A stretch of DNA of 64,000 nt, taken from assembly GCF_002929555.1 (NCBI RefSeq), contig NZ_PJJP01000039.1, positions 434,001-498,000 on the forward strand. Direction: 5' to 3'. Below, piece after piece: positions 28,222 to 38,900 of this stretch. The DNA comes from Cryobacterium sp. N22 (GTDB lineage Bacteria; Actinomycetota; Actinomycetes; Actinomycetales; Microbacteriaceae). Within the stretch, counting starts at the first letter, position 1. Each line of letters starts with the position of its first letter. Position numbers and translations under genes: made by a program. The notes beneath the pieces are model-generated. The model was not told the DNA's origin. It ran no database searches and saw only the letters and a program-made list of their open reading frames with translations.

Positions 28222-29519
28222 CGGTGTACCCGTCGGAGGAGTTTGGGCAGGTCGGCCAGATCGCCGATGGTGAGGACCGTGAGGCCGGACACCGTGGACA
28301 GTCGGGACTGCGCCCCGGGGTGGATGCGGAACGCGAGGGTGGTGGCGTCTTTACCGAACAGGGTCTGCGCGGCCCGGAATTCGGTGAGGTCCATCAGCGA
28401 ACCGGCGATGATCATGACCACGCTGGGCGGTGGCAGGCGCCGGGTGGCGGCCCGCGCGAATTCACGCAGGCTCGGGAAGAGGCCGGACACGGCGTCGATC
28501 CTGGAGGTGTCGTCGAGCAGGGACACCGGGGTTGCGGTGCGCAGGGCGAACTTCTCGGTGACCACGCTGAGTCCGGTGCCGTCGCGGATGATCTGGAGGG
28601 CCAGCGATGCGCTCACCGACACAGCCAGTTCGAATTCCTCGTCCGAGGCGTAGTAGGCGCTCTCCGCGCTGTGCACGATGGTGAGCTGGGTGCGCCTGGT
28701 CTCTTCGAATTGACGCACCATCAGCTGCCCGGTGCGGGCCGACGTGCGCCAGTGCACGTTGCGCAGCGGATCGCCGGGTTCGTACGCGCGCAGTGCGTGG
28801 AACGAGATGTCGTCGCTGGTGATCTTCTTGGTGATCTCACCCTCGAGGTCGCGCATGAGGCCGGCGGCCGAGGAGGCGATTCTGGTGGTCACCGGGTGCA
28901 CGAACAGCTCCACGGCTTCGGTCCAGCGCACGGTGCGCCGCATCAGGCCCAGCTGGTCTCCGCGCACCGAAATGGCGGGGCCGGCGACGATCACGGCCCG
29001 GCGCTGGGTGGGCACGGCGAACAGTTCGTCGTGCACGGCGGCAGGCGCCAGCCCGGGGATGACGAACTCCGCCAGCCCCATGCCGACGGGCAGTTCCATG
29101 CGGGCGGGCAGCAGGGCACGCTCCCCCGAGTTCGTGACGGTCATCTGCCCCAGGGCGCGTTCGCCGGCGACGACGCGGTGCGGGTTCAGCTGCAACTCGA
29201 CGGCGTAGGTGGCCCGGCCGACGATGAACGGTACGGCAACGAGCACGGCGGCCAGCAGGGTGGTCGCCAGGTAGGTGAATTCAACCCAGCCGAACACGGC
29301 GCTCACGATAAACGCGACGACGGCACAGAGCAGCACGAGCCGTCCGGCCGGGCCGATCACATCGACGACGGGGCGGATGCGCCCCAGCACGATGGCGAGC
29401 ACCTGGCGGAGCAACCGCCAGGCGTGGGAGGCACCGGCCCCGAGCGCGCGACCGACCGATCTCAGGGCGTGTCTGGCCGGTGAGACCCTGACGGGCCCGC
29501 GCTCGGAGGCCCGCTTCAT
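28218..29519 (-). CDS. DUF58 domain protein, second cassette
   Basis: A 433-residue membrane protein with a basic N-terminus, two hydrophobic segments (about 58-100) and the DUF58 motif YEPGDPLRNVHWRTSARTG followed by LMVRQFEETRR and an alpha/beta half. It overlaps MoxR upstream and the transglutaminase-like gene downstream by ATGA at both ends, so the three are translationally coupled. Function is inferred only from the conserved trio. Confidence 0.9.
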   Translation of the reverse strand: MKRASERGPVRVSPARHALRSVGRALGAGASHAWRLLRQVLAIVLGRIRPVVDVIGPAGRLVLLCAVVAFIVSAVFGWVEFTYLATTLLAAVLVAVPFIVGRATYAVELQLNPHRVVAGERALGQMTVTNSGERALLPARMELPVGMGLAEFVIPGLAPAAVHDELFAVPTQRRAVIVAGPAISVRGDQLGLMRRTVRWTEAVELFVHPVTTRIASSAAGLMRDLEGEITKKITSDDISFHALRAYEPGDPLRNVHWRTSARTGQLMVRQFEETRRTQLTIVHSAESAYYASDEEFELAVSVSASLALQIIRDGTGLSVVTEKFALRTATPVSLLDDTSRIDAVSGLFPSLREFARAATRRLPPPSVVMIIAGSLMDLTEFRAAQTLFGKDATTLAFRIHPGAQSRLSTVSGLTVLTIGDLADLPKLLRRVHR

Positions 29520-30484
29520 GCTGCGCGGAAGGCGGGAGGAGCCACCTCGACCAGGATCCGGCTGACGATGTCTTCGGCGGTGACGCCGGCGAAGTCGGCT
29601 TCGGGGTCGACCATGATGCGGTGCGCGAGCACCGGGATGGCCAGGTCGCGGATATCGTCGGGGCTGACGAAGGTGCGCCCCTGCGACAGGGCCCAGGTCT
29701 TAGCTGCACGGGCCAGGGCGAGGGCGCCTCGCATGCTCACACCGAGGGTCGAGGACACGTCGGTGCGGGTGGCGGTGACGATCTCGTTGAGGTAACCGAG
29801 TACTGCGGCGTCCACGAACACCTCTGAGGCCAGCTGGGCCATAGTAGTGACCGAGCTGGACGCGATGATGGGCGTGATCCCGGCGTCCCTGGACCGGTTC
29901 GACGAGTCCAGCAGCAGGGTGACGGCGGTGTCGTGGTCCGGGTAGCCGAGCGAGGTCTTGAAGAGGAAGCGGTCGAGCTGGGCCTCGGGCAGGGTGTACG
30001 TTCCGGCCTGCTCGACGGGGTTCTGGGTGGCGATGACCATGAACGGGCTGCCGACCTCGTGGCTGATGCCGTCGACGGTGACCCGGCCCTCTTCCATCAC
30101 CTCGAGCAGCGCGGACTGGGTCTTCGGGCTCGCCCGGTTGATCTCGTCGGCTAGCACGATCGACGCGAAGATCGGTCCCTTGTGGAACTCGAAGAGGCCC
30201 TTGCCCTGGTCGTAGATGGTGACACCGGTGACGTCGGACGGCAGTAGGTCGGGGGTGAACTGGATGCGCGAGTTGGTGCCGTCGAGAGTCTTGGCCAAGG
30301 CCTTGGCCAGCACGGTCTTACCCGTGCCTGGGAAGTCCTCCAACAGCACGTGTCCGTTGGTGAGCATCGCGGCGACAACGAGCCGGATCACGTGGTCCTT
30401 GCCGAGGATTGCCTGTTCGACGTTGCCGACGAGCTTGCCGAACGCTTCGGCGAACCAGTCTGCCTGTTCCTGTGTTACTGCCAT
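29516..30484 (-). CDS. MoxR family AAA+ ATPase, second cassette
   Basis: A 322-residue ATPase with Walker A FPGTGKTVLAKALAK, Walker [27 protein letters not shown] and ATQNPVEQAGTYTLPEAQ. It begins 13 nt after the stop of giant protein A, placing it as a possible dedicated chaperone for the giant proteins, their partners or the DUF58/transglutaminase pair. It is clearly related to the first MoxR but diverged at N- and C-termini. Confidence 0.93.
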   Translation of the reverse strand: MAVTQEQADWFAEAFGKLVGNVEQAILGKDHVIRLVVAAMLTNGHVLLEDFPGTGKTVLAKALAKTLDGTNSRIQFTPDLLPSDVTGVTIYDQGKGLFEFHKGPIFASIVLADEINRASPKTQSALLEVMEEGRVTVDGISHEVGSPFMVIATQNPVEQAGTYTLPEAQLDRFLFKTSLGYPDHDTAVTLLLDSSNRSRDAGITPIIASSSVTTMAQLASEVFVDAAVLGYLNEIVTATRTDVSSTLGVSMRGALALARAAKTWALSQGRTFVSPDDIRDLAIPVLAHRIMVDPEADFAGVTAEDIVSRILVEVAPPAFRAA

Positions 30485-30497
30485 TTTTTCGTCATCC

Positions 30498-33400
30498 TTA
30501 TCTTGACCAGTCTTGAACGTCGCTCTTCTTGCCGTCGACGGTTACGTACGTATTGGAGTATCCGCAGTAGCCCGTGTTGCCTCGGTAACTGCCCGTGCCG
30601 TCAGCGCCGACCGTGATGTTCGGGGCGGTGATGAGCGGGCCACCGTTGCAGTACAGCATCGTGGCGTAGCTGCCGGCGGGCCAGTCGCGCAGGTCGATGT
30701 TGTAGAAATAGGTCTGCCGGATTTCTCCCGGATTTCCCTTGGAAAGATCGATGATTTTCTTGGGCGCCGGCGGCGGCGGGGTCGGTTGCGGGGTCGCGGT
30801 GTCCGAGGACGTCCACGCACCGCAGCCGGCCGGGTTGCACGCCTGCACCCGGTACTGGGACGGCTGGTCGATGGCTCCGGTGGCAGATGCCGACCTGGCT
30901 CCGTTGGTCGACCCGTTCGCGGCGCTGCCCTTGATCCACTCGTAGTTGTAACTGCTTACTGCGCGGCCGCCATTGCTGCCGGGGGCCGCCCAGGTGAGGC
31001 TGAGTTCCCCGGTGCCGGTGCCTGGCGCCTTGAGGGTGGCACTGGCCGGCGCTCCCGGCTTGCCGTACGGAGTCACGGTGGTGCTCGCGGCCGACGGGCT
31101 GGACACACCGAGGGCGTTTCGCGCCGTGACGGTGAAGGCGTAGTTCGAGCCGTTGCTCAGGCCGGTGATCGAGTGGGTTCCCGCGCTGGTTACATCCAGT
31201 GAGCCGCCGCCGGCCCAGTTGATCGTGTATCCGGTGATCGGTGAGTTGTTCGACGACGGGGCGGTGAAGCTCACCGTCGCGCTGGCGTCGCCCTCGACCG
31301 CGGTCGGCTTGTTGGGGGCATCCGGGTTGTTGCGGATCACAAAGGTGATCCTGGCTTTTGTCTGGCGGGCAGGGTCGCCGGTGGCGTCCTTGATCGTGTA
31401 GACCACCGTGAGAGTGCCGGTGGCGCCCGAGCCAGTCTTGACGGTGACGTCGTTGCCGGTGAACGCCACGGATGCGGAGCCGACCTGCTGTTCGATGACC
31501 GCACCGATCACCACGAGCGGCTTGCCGTCCTTGGCGAAGGGGTTGTAGTCGTTGTCGAGCACGGGCACCGTCACCGAGGTGCTCGGCCGAGTCTCGATAC
31601 CTGCGCCGTTGGGGCCGGCGTCGTCGACGGCCTGGGGAACGGGGCGGGTTGACGAGACCACCGTCACCTCGATCGAGCCGGGGATGGTGAATTCCTTGTA
31701 GGTCACCGAGAACGTGAGCTTCACCTTGGCGCCCGGCTGGGTGCCCAGCGGCGACGAGATGGTGAGGTCGGCGCCGGCGAGGGTCGCGGCGACGGAGCCG
31801 TTGGTGCCGCCGAGCGATCCGTAACTCACCCTTTGGATGATGTCGGGGTTGGGGTGACCTGTGGAGTTGCGCAGGTTCACGACCTGCGCGCCCTCTCCGG
31901 CCTCCACGGTGACCTTGGAGGGAGTGAAGGTGGGAGCGACGTCCTCGAAGTTCGGGTCGCCGACGGTGATCGGGATGGTGAGGGTGGCTTGGTTGCCCTT
32001 GGGGTCACCGGCGCCGGCACCGTCAGTGACCACGAAGGTCAGGGCGGCGGGTCCTCGGTAGTCGGCCGCGGCCGTGAAGCTCAGTGACGTGGAACCGCCC
32101 ATGGGGTTCGAGCCGTCGCTGTTGGTGGCGGTGGCGCTGAGTAGCACGGCGGGGCGGCCGGAGGGGACCTCGACGATATCCGCGAGGGACCAGCTCTTCG
32201 AGCCGTTCATCTTGATGACCTGCTGGCCGATGTCTTTCAGGAACGGCGGCGGGAAGACCTCTTCTTCCGGCGTCGGCTGGGTGCTCGGTTCGGCGTTCGC
32301 GGGATCAGACGGCTTCGGGGTGTTGGGCTCGGCCTTCGGCTTGGCCGGCACGATGATGAACGCCGTGGCGCTGAGCTTGTCGACCTCGTTGGTGAGCCGG
32401 TAGGCGATCGCCTGACGCTCGAAGGTGGGCTCGACCCGCACGATGCCGTTCGACTGGATGGCGCCTGAGGCGGCGTTGGGTCCCTCCAGGCTGATGACAA
32501 GTTCGTCGATCAGGCCGCTCGGGTTCTCGGCGCCCTCGAGTGCGTCGATGTCGACGGCCTGGCCGGATGCGACCTCTTCGGGCTCGACGAGGTGGTCGAT
32601 CGCCACGGGGTACTGGGCCTTGGCGTCCTCGGTGACCTTCACCTGGATGAAGGCGGTGTCGGCGCCGCCGTGTCCGTTGGTGATCTCGTAGCGCAGCGTG
32701 TAAGTGCCCTCCTCGGCGGGCGTTTCAACGATGACACGGCTGCCGTCGACGGTGGCGGTGATGCCCGGGTCCACCTCGGGCAGCTTCTCAGAAAGCGTGA
32801 GCTTGTAGCCGTTGGGGTCGGAGTCGTTGAGTACGACCGGGATCGAACCGGTGCGGCCCGGCTTGATCTCGATGGCGTCGTCCAGGGCGCTCGGCGCCAG
32901 AAGTTCCACCGGGCGCGGGATCACGCCGATGCGCACGGAGCCTTCGGCGGTGGCGCCGAGGGTGTCCTCGACCTGGTAGCTGAAGACATCCGTGCCTGCC
33001 GTGCCCGGGTACGCCTCGTAGACGAAGAAGTCGCTGCCCGACTCGATGATCTGGCCGAGCTCCGGTGCGCTGGTGACGTCTTTCAGGTACACCGAGTCGC
33101 CGTCGGGGTCGATGCCGTCCAGCGGAACCTGCACCTTGATGGTGGATTCGGCGAAGGTGCGCATGGTCAGCGGCAGCGGGGTGGGCGGCCGGTTGTTCTT
33201 GTCGTCCTTGGCGGTGACGGTGAACCGCACCGTCGCCGTCGCTGTCTCGGCGAAGGCGTCGCTGATGCTGTAAACGACGCTGTAGGAACCGGCTTCCTGG
33301 GGAGCCTGGAAGCGCACCTGGTTGCCTGTGACGAAGGCCAGGCCGCCGACGTCGGTGGTGTCGGCCAGGTCGGGGGCGACCGTCATGGTCGCGGAGTCGG

Positions 33401-35828
33401 GGTGGTAGTCGTTGTCCAGCACCGGCACCGAGACGATGTCGCCGGCGCGCACGCTCACGGAATCGTCCACGGCCACGGGAGGCTGATGCTTCACCAGCGG
33501 CGGCACCGGAACGACGGTGACGCCGGCGGTTGAGGTTCCGTCGCCGTCGCTGATCGTGTAGGTGAACTGCACCTGCTCGGTGAGCGCGGCGGCCGCGGTG
33601 ACCCGCAGCACGGTGTTGGTGAGGATCTCGACAGTCACCAGGTCCTGTGTTGCGGTCAGGTCGACGGACTGCACGGCGAGGACGCGGCCGCTGGGTGAGA
33701 CGTCGTTGTCGAGGACCGGGATCATCACCGGTTCGCCGGCGCGCAGGTAGGCGGTGTCCTTGACCGCGATCGGCGGTTGCACGTCGTCGGGGTTCTCCAG
33801 CACGTCCACCCGGATCAGGCCGACACTCGAGGTGGCCCCGGCGCCGAGGCTGTAGGTGAAGACATAGCTGCCGGCCTTGTTCGCCGAGACGGCCACGGTG
33901 CCGCGCTCGAGGTTCGGCACGGCGGAGAGGTCGTTGGGCACCTCGTTCACGCCGATCAGGGCCAGCGGCGCGCCCGAAGGGGTGACGTCGTTCTTGAGCG
34001 GTTCGATCAGGGCGGTCTCGCCCAGGAACACGGTGGCGAAGTCCGGCGTGCCGATGGGGTTGAGGCTGCCGGGCGCCTTCACGTCCACGGTCAGCACGCC
34101 AGTGGCGGTGAGCAGGCCGTCGGAGATGACGAACTGCACCTCCTTGACACCGAGCTCGGCGGTCTTGGATTCGAAGGTGACGAAACCCTCCGGCCCGAAC
34201 CGCACCCCGTCGCCGGTGGTCGGCGACGCCGACACCAGGTAGATGTCATCACCATCGGGGTCGATCCAGTCCGAGAGCACGTTGTAACTGACCAGCTGGC
34301 CCTGCTCCACGCTGATCGCGCCGGCCCGGTTCGAGACCGGGGCCAGGTTTTCCTCCATCGGCCGCATGGTCACATTGACCTGGGCCTCGGCGACGGCGCC
34401 GCGGCCATCGGCGACCGTGTACCGGAACGACACGGTTCCGGCCGCATCCTTGGCCGGGGTGAACTGCACGGCCCGGCCACCGTCGATGTAATCCAGGCTG
34501 CCCTGCGACTCCGAGAACCCGCTCAGGTTCGACACCGTGAGCACGTCACCGTCGGGGTCGGTGTCGTTCTCCAGCACCGGCAACACCGTGGTCTTGCCCG
34601 GCCGCACACCATACGCGTCGTCACGGGCAAGAGGCGCCCGGTTTACATTGGTGCGCTCCGCAAGAGTGTCTTCGAAGGACTGCTGGGCGGCCTTCTCGGT
34701 GCCGTCCTCGGCGTCGGACTCTTCGGGCGGGGTGACCTCTTCCCAGTTCTCCACCAGGCGCATGTTCGAATCGACCAGCCACACGTTGCCGTTGGAGAGG
34801 TTGTTCAACGCGATCACATCACGGTTGACCCTGAACTCCAGCACCGATCCGTTGGTGGGCTGCTCGATGGTCTCCCGCAGCACCTCGGTGCCCTCGCAGT
34901 CGGCGAGGTAGCGCTGCGCACCCGACCAGGCCGCGTGCGCGCACCCGTTCAACCACACCGGTGCCGACACCGACTTCGGGTCGGTCACGGCAGCATCCAA
35001 CTTCGCATCGACAGACACGATGTCGCCGCCGTTCAGCGGAACCCTCAGCAACGCCTTCGAGGTCGCGACGAGCGCCACGTCGTTCTCAGCCCCGGTCTGC
35101 TGCAGCTTCAGGGCGTTCTTGGGAACCTCTATGCTCTCACCGTCGACAACGAGGCGATGATTCTCGGTGTCCAGCAGCACCGGCTTGTCCCCCACCGCGG
35201 CGAGCTGGAACTCGCCCAGCTTGGGCAGTTCGGCGGTGACAGCCTCGGGCTCCTCGGCCGCCGGGTCGACGGTGAAGAGGGTCTCCTCGGTCTTCGAGGC
35301 GCCGAAGACCACGCCGTCCTGCGAAACGGCGATGTGGCCGCCCTTGCCCAGTTTCATCACCGGGTCGGTGGCCTTGGGGTCGAAGCTCAGTTCGCCGGCG
35401 GCGTTGATCACCCAGACCTCACCGGTGGACTGGTTCATCACGGCGATGGAGTCGCCGCCGTAGACGATCTCGGACCCCTGGGCCACGTCGACCCGTTCGC
35501 CGAGGGTGGTGAAGGCCGGGTCGATGCGTTCGATGGTGCCCGAGCTGCCGTCGATCAGGAAGACGTCTTCGCCGTCCTGCACGACGTCAAAGGTGCTCGA
35601 TGAGGCGTTGACTGACGCGTTGAGCTCCTCGATCTGCCGGTTCAACCGGCCGGCGAGCAGTTCCTTGCCGTTGGTGACCCACACGTCGCGGGCGGAGAGG
35701 TCGACATCCGTCACCGGGAAACCCTCGTGCAGCACCGCGAACGACAGCGGCACACCCGCCAAGACCGACAGTGCCACCACGGATGCCGATACCCGCCGAC
35801 CACGCAAAAACGACCTGAGGGTCCCCAC
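30498..35828 (-). CDS. Giant Ig/cadherin-like and fibronectin-III surface protein A
   Basis: A 1,776-residue protein anchored by one N-terminal hydrophobic segment (SASVVALSVLAGVPLSFAVL). Residues ~60-390 look like a beta-propeller-type domain (repeated DxVFLID, GEVWVINAAGEL, NVWLVDSN). About ten bacterial Ig/cadherin-like modules follow, each with the VLDND/VLENDTDPDGD turn, then two fibronectin-III domains (about 1490-1675) and a unique C-terminal end of ~97 residues with a few Cys. The start is GTG at 35828 behind GGGGGA. No sortase signal is visible. It is a paralogue of protein B and has its own promoter-like block at 35910. Confidence 0.88.
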   Translation of the reverse strand: MGTLRSFLRGRRVSASVVALSVLAGVPLSFAVLHEGFPVTDVDLSARDVWVTNGKELLAGRLNRQIEELNASVNASSSTFDVVQDGEDVFLIDGSSGTIERIDPAFTTLGERVDVAQGSEIVYGGDSIAVMNQSTGEVWVINAAGELSFDPKATDPVMKLGKGGHIAVSQDGVVFGASKTEETLFTVDPAAEEPEAVTAELPKLGEFQLAAVGDKPVLLDTENHRLVVDGESIEVPKNALKLQQTGAENDVALVATSKALLRVPLNGGDIVSVDAKLDAAVTDPKSVSAPVWLNGCAHAAWSGAQRYLADCEGTEVLRETIEQPTNGSVLEFRVNRDVIALNNLSNGNVWLVDSNMRLVENWEEVTPPEESDAEDGTEKAAQQSFEDTLAERTNVNRAPLARDDAYGVRPGKTTVLPVLENDTDPDGDVLTVSNLSGFSESQGSLDYIDGGRAVQFTPAKDAAGTVSFRYTVADGRGAVAEAQVNVTMRPMEENLAPVSNRAGAISVEQGQLVSYNVLSDWIDPDGDDIYLVSASPTTGDGVRFGPEGFVTFESKTAELGVKEVQFVISDGLLTATGVLTVDVKAPGSLNPIGTPDFATVFLGETALIEPLKNDVTPSGAPLALIGVNEVPNDLSAVPNLERGTVAVSANKAGSYVFTYSLGAGATSSVGLIRVDVLENPDDVQPPIAVKDTAYLRAGEPVMIPVLDNDVSPSGRVLAVQSVDLTATQDLVTVEILTNTVLRVTAAAALTEQVQFTYTISDGDGTSTAGVTVVPVPPLVKHQPPVAVDDSVSVRAGDIVSVPVLDNDYHPDSATMTVAPDLADTTDVGGLAFVTGNQVRFQAPQEAGSYSVVYSISDAFAETATATVRFTVTAKDDKNNRPPTPLPLTMRTFAESTIKVQVPLDGIDPDGDSVYLKDVTSAPELGQIIESGSDFFVYEAYPGTAGTDVFSYQVEDTLGATAEGSVRIGVIPRPVELLAPSALDDAIEIKPGRTGSIPVVLNDSDPNGYKLTLSEKLPEVDPGITATVDGSRVIVETPAEEGTYTLRYEITNGHGGADTAFIQVKVTEDAKAQYPVAIDHLVEPEEVASGQAVDIDALEGAENPSGLIDELVISLEGPNAASGAIQSNGIVRVEPTFERQAIAYRLTNEVDKLSATAFIIVPAKPKAEPNTPKPSDPANAEPSTQPTPEEEVFPPPFLKDIGQQVIKMNGSKSWSLADIVEVPSGRPAVLLSATATNSDGSNPMGGSTSLSFTAAADYRGPAALTFVVTDGAGAGDPKGNQATLTIPITVGDPNFEDVAPTFTPSKVTVEAGEGAQVVNLRNSTGHPNPDIIQRVSYGSLGGTNGSVAATLAGADLTISSPLGTQPGAKVKLTFSVTYKEFTIPGSIEVTVVSSTRPVPQAVDDAGPNGAGIETRPSTSVTVPVLDNDYNPFAKDGKPLVVIGAVIEQQVGSASVAFTGNDVTVKTGSGATGTLTVVYTIKDATGDPARQTKARITFVIRNNPDAPNKPTAVEGDASATVSFTAPSSNNSPITGYTINWAGGGSLDVTSAGTHSITGLSNGSNYAFTVTARNALGVSSPSAASTTVTPYGKPGAPASATLKAPGTGTGELSLTWAAPGSNGGRAVSSYNYEWIKGSAANGSTNGARSASATGAIDQPSQYRVQACNPAGCGAWTSSDTATPQPTPPPPAPKKIIDLSKGNPGEIRQTYFYNIDLRDWPAGSYATMLYCNGGPLITAPNITVGADGTGSYRGNTGYCGYSNTYVTVDGKKSDVQDWSR

Positions 35829-35909
35829 CCGATTTCCCCCAAATGTGATGTTGATGCGTTACGTCGAAACAATGTCAGGTCTGGTGCACCGTGACCTTTG
35901 GCACTGTCC

Positions 35910-35934
35910 CCTGACCGGCTCTTACGCTAACACG
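35910..35934 (-). promoter_or_regulatory. Conserved promoter-like block upstream of giant protein A
   Basis: A 25-nt block, identical to 41357-41381, contains GGCTCTTACGCTAACACG on the plus strand. On the minus strand this gives TAGCGT, a TANNNT -10 candidate, and a GGTG is found at the same distance upstream in both copies. It ends 82 bp before the start codon. The rest of the 155-bp spacer is not conserved. Confidence 0.55.
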
Positions 35935-35983
35935 CGAACGGGGGCCACCCGGATGGGTAGAGGTCCCCATTCGCGTCTTTTCA

Positions 35984-38900
35984 TCAGCAATTTGGAATGA
36001 TCGTGCCGTTGGTGTCCGAGATCCGGATGAACCAACCGTCATAGCTGCGGTCTTCGATCTGGAAGTAGTACCAGTTCTTGCCGTTACGCACGGACAGGCA
36101 GATCGCGTCGATCACGGTTCCGGGCTGCAGATAGCCGCGGGCGTTCATGGTGCAACCCGAGTTGCCGTTGGTCACGGTCTCGCCATAGGTGGAGTCCGGT
36201 TCCGGGCAGGCCTGCTGGGTCACCGAGTAGCCGTAGTGGGTCGGTGCCCAGGCTGGCGGGGTCGTGGGCGTCGCAGCGTTGGAGGTGGTCCAGTCGCCGC
36301 AGCCGCGCGCGTTGCAGGCCTGCACCCGGTACTGGTACTGGGTGTTGGCGGTTCCGGTGGCCGAGGCGGTTTTGGCTCCGCTGGTCGAGCCGTTAGCGCC
36401 GCCGCCGGTGACCCACTCGTATTTGTAGGCGCTGACCCCGCGCCCGCCGGAGCTGCCCGGTGCGGCCCAGCTGAGCCCGAGCGCACCGTTGCCGGTGGCC
36501 GATGCCGTGAGATTGGCGCTGGCGGGAGCGCCGGGCACACCGTAGGGGGTCACCGTGTTGCTGGACGCCGAGACGTTCGAGGTGCCCTTGGCGTTCTGGG
36601 CCGTCACCTGGAACGCATAGCTCTGCCCGTTGGTGAGTCCCGTGATGTTGTAGGTCCCGGCGCTGGTCACGTTCTTGGAGCCACCGTTGGCCCAACTGAT
36701 GGTGTAGCCGGTGATGGCCGAGTTGTTCGAGGAGGGCGCTGCGAAGCTGATGGTGGCTCCGGCATCGTCTTCGGCCGCCGTCGGCGCGTTGGGGGCGTCC
36801 GGGCGGTCGCGGATGACCAGGGTGATGCGTCCCTGGGTGGCCCTGGCCTGATCCTTGGTCGCATCGAGGATGCGGTACACGGCGGTAAGGGTGCCGGTGG
36901 CGCCGGGTCCCGTCGTGATGGTCACCCCGCTCGCGGTGTACGAGACCGAGGCCTTGCCCCCGCTGACGTCCTGTTCGATCGTCGCGGACACCACGGTGAG
37001 TGGTTTGCCGTCCTGCGCGAACGGGTTGTAGTCGTTGTCGAGCACGGGCACCTGCACGACCGAACTCGGAGTGGTTTCGATGCCGGCGCCATTGGGCCCG
37101 GCGTCGTCCACGGCCTGCGGCACGGCGCGGGTCGAGGACACGACAGTGACGTCCACCGAGCCGGGGATGGTGAACTCCCTGTAGGTGACGCTGAAGGTGA
37201 GGCGCACCCTGGTGCCGGGTTGGGTGCCCAGTGGGGAGGAGACCGTAAGGTTGGCTCCCTGTATGGCCGCGGCGACATCCGCTGTGGCGCCGGCCAGGGC
37301 GCCGTAGCTGAGGTTTTCGATGATTGCCGGGTTCGGATGCCCGCTCGATGAACGCAGGTTCACCACCGTTGCGGACTCGCCGGCCTCGAGGGTGACCTTG
37401 GGCGGCGTGAAGGTGGGGGCGACGTCTTCGAAGTCAGGGTCGCCGACGGTGATCGGGATGGTGAGGGTCGCCTGGTTGCCCGCTGGGTCGTCGGCGCCGC
37501 TGCCGTCGGTGACCACGAAGGTCACCGACGCGGGGCCGCGGTAGTCCCTGGCGGCGACGAAACTCAGCGAGGAGCCACCGGCCACCTTCGAGCCGTCGCT
37601 GTTGGTGGCGGTGGCGCTGAGCAGTAGCGCGGGGCGGCCGGAGGGCACCTCGACGATGTCGCCGAGGGTCCAGGACTTGGACCCGTTCATCTTGACGACC
37701 TGCGGGCCGATGTCTTTCAGGAACGGCGGCGGGAACTGCTCCTCGTCGGGTGTCGGCTCGGTGGACGGCTGGTTCACCGGTTCCACGGGTTTGGGTTGCG
37801 GCGGCACGATGATGAACGCCGTGGCGCTGAGCTGATCGAGCTCATTGGTGAGCCTGTACGCGATCGCCTGCCGGTCGGTGGACGGTTCGACCCGGACCGT
37901 GCCGTTGGCCTGCAGCGTGCCGTTGCCGGCGTTCGGTCCCTCGAGGGTGATCACCAGGTCCTCGATCAGACCGCTGGGGTTCTCCGCGCCGTCGAGTACC
38001 GCAACGTCGATCGGCGTGCCGGCCAGGACCTGGTCGGGCTCGACGAAGTGGTCGATCGCGACCGGGTACTGTGCCTTGGCGTCAGCGGTCACCTTCACCT
38101 GCACAAACGCCGTATCGGCACCGCCGTGCCCATTGGTGATCTCGTACCGCAGCGTGTAGGTGCCCTCCTCGGCGGGTGCCTCCACGATCACCCGGCTGCC
38201 GTCGACCGTGGCCGTGATGCCGGGGTCCACCTCGGGCAGCTTCTTCGACAGCGTCAGCTTGTACCCGTTGGGATCGGAGTCGTTCAACACAACAGGGATC
38301 GATCCGTCGCGGCCGGGCTTGATCTCGATGGCGTCATCGACCGCATTCGGGGGCAGCAACTCCACCGGGCGCGGGATCACGCCGATCCGCACCGTACCCT
38401 CGGCCGTCGCACCGACGGTATCGGCGACCTGATAGGTGAACGAGTCCGTGCCGGCCGTGCCGGGGTGGGCCTCGTAGATGAAGAAATCGCTGCCCTGGTC
38501 CACGATACGACCCAGCGTCGGAGGCGAGGTGACGGCGGTGAGATACACCGAATCGCCGTCGGGGTCGATGCCGTCCAACGGCACCTGCACCTTGATGGTC
38601 GACTCCGCAAACGTGCGCATCGTCAGGGGCAGCGGGGTGGGCGCCTGATTGTCCGCCGCGTTCACGGCGATCACGGTGAAACGCACGGTGGCTGTCGCGG
38701 TCTCCTGGAAGGCATCCGAGATCGTGTAGGCGACGCTGTAGGAGCCGGGTTCGGCGGGCGCCTGGTAACGCACCTGGCTGCCCGTGACGAACGCCAGGCC
38801 TCCGGCGTCGGTCGTGTCGGTCAGCTCCGGGAGCACACTCATGGTGGCTGAGTCCGGATGGAAGTCATTGTCGAGCACCGACACGCTCACGATGTCGCCG

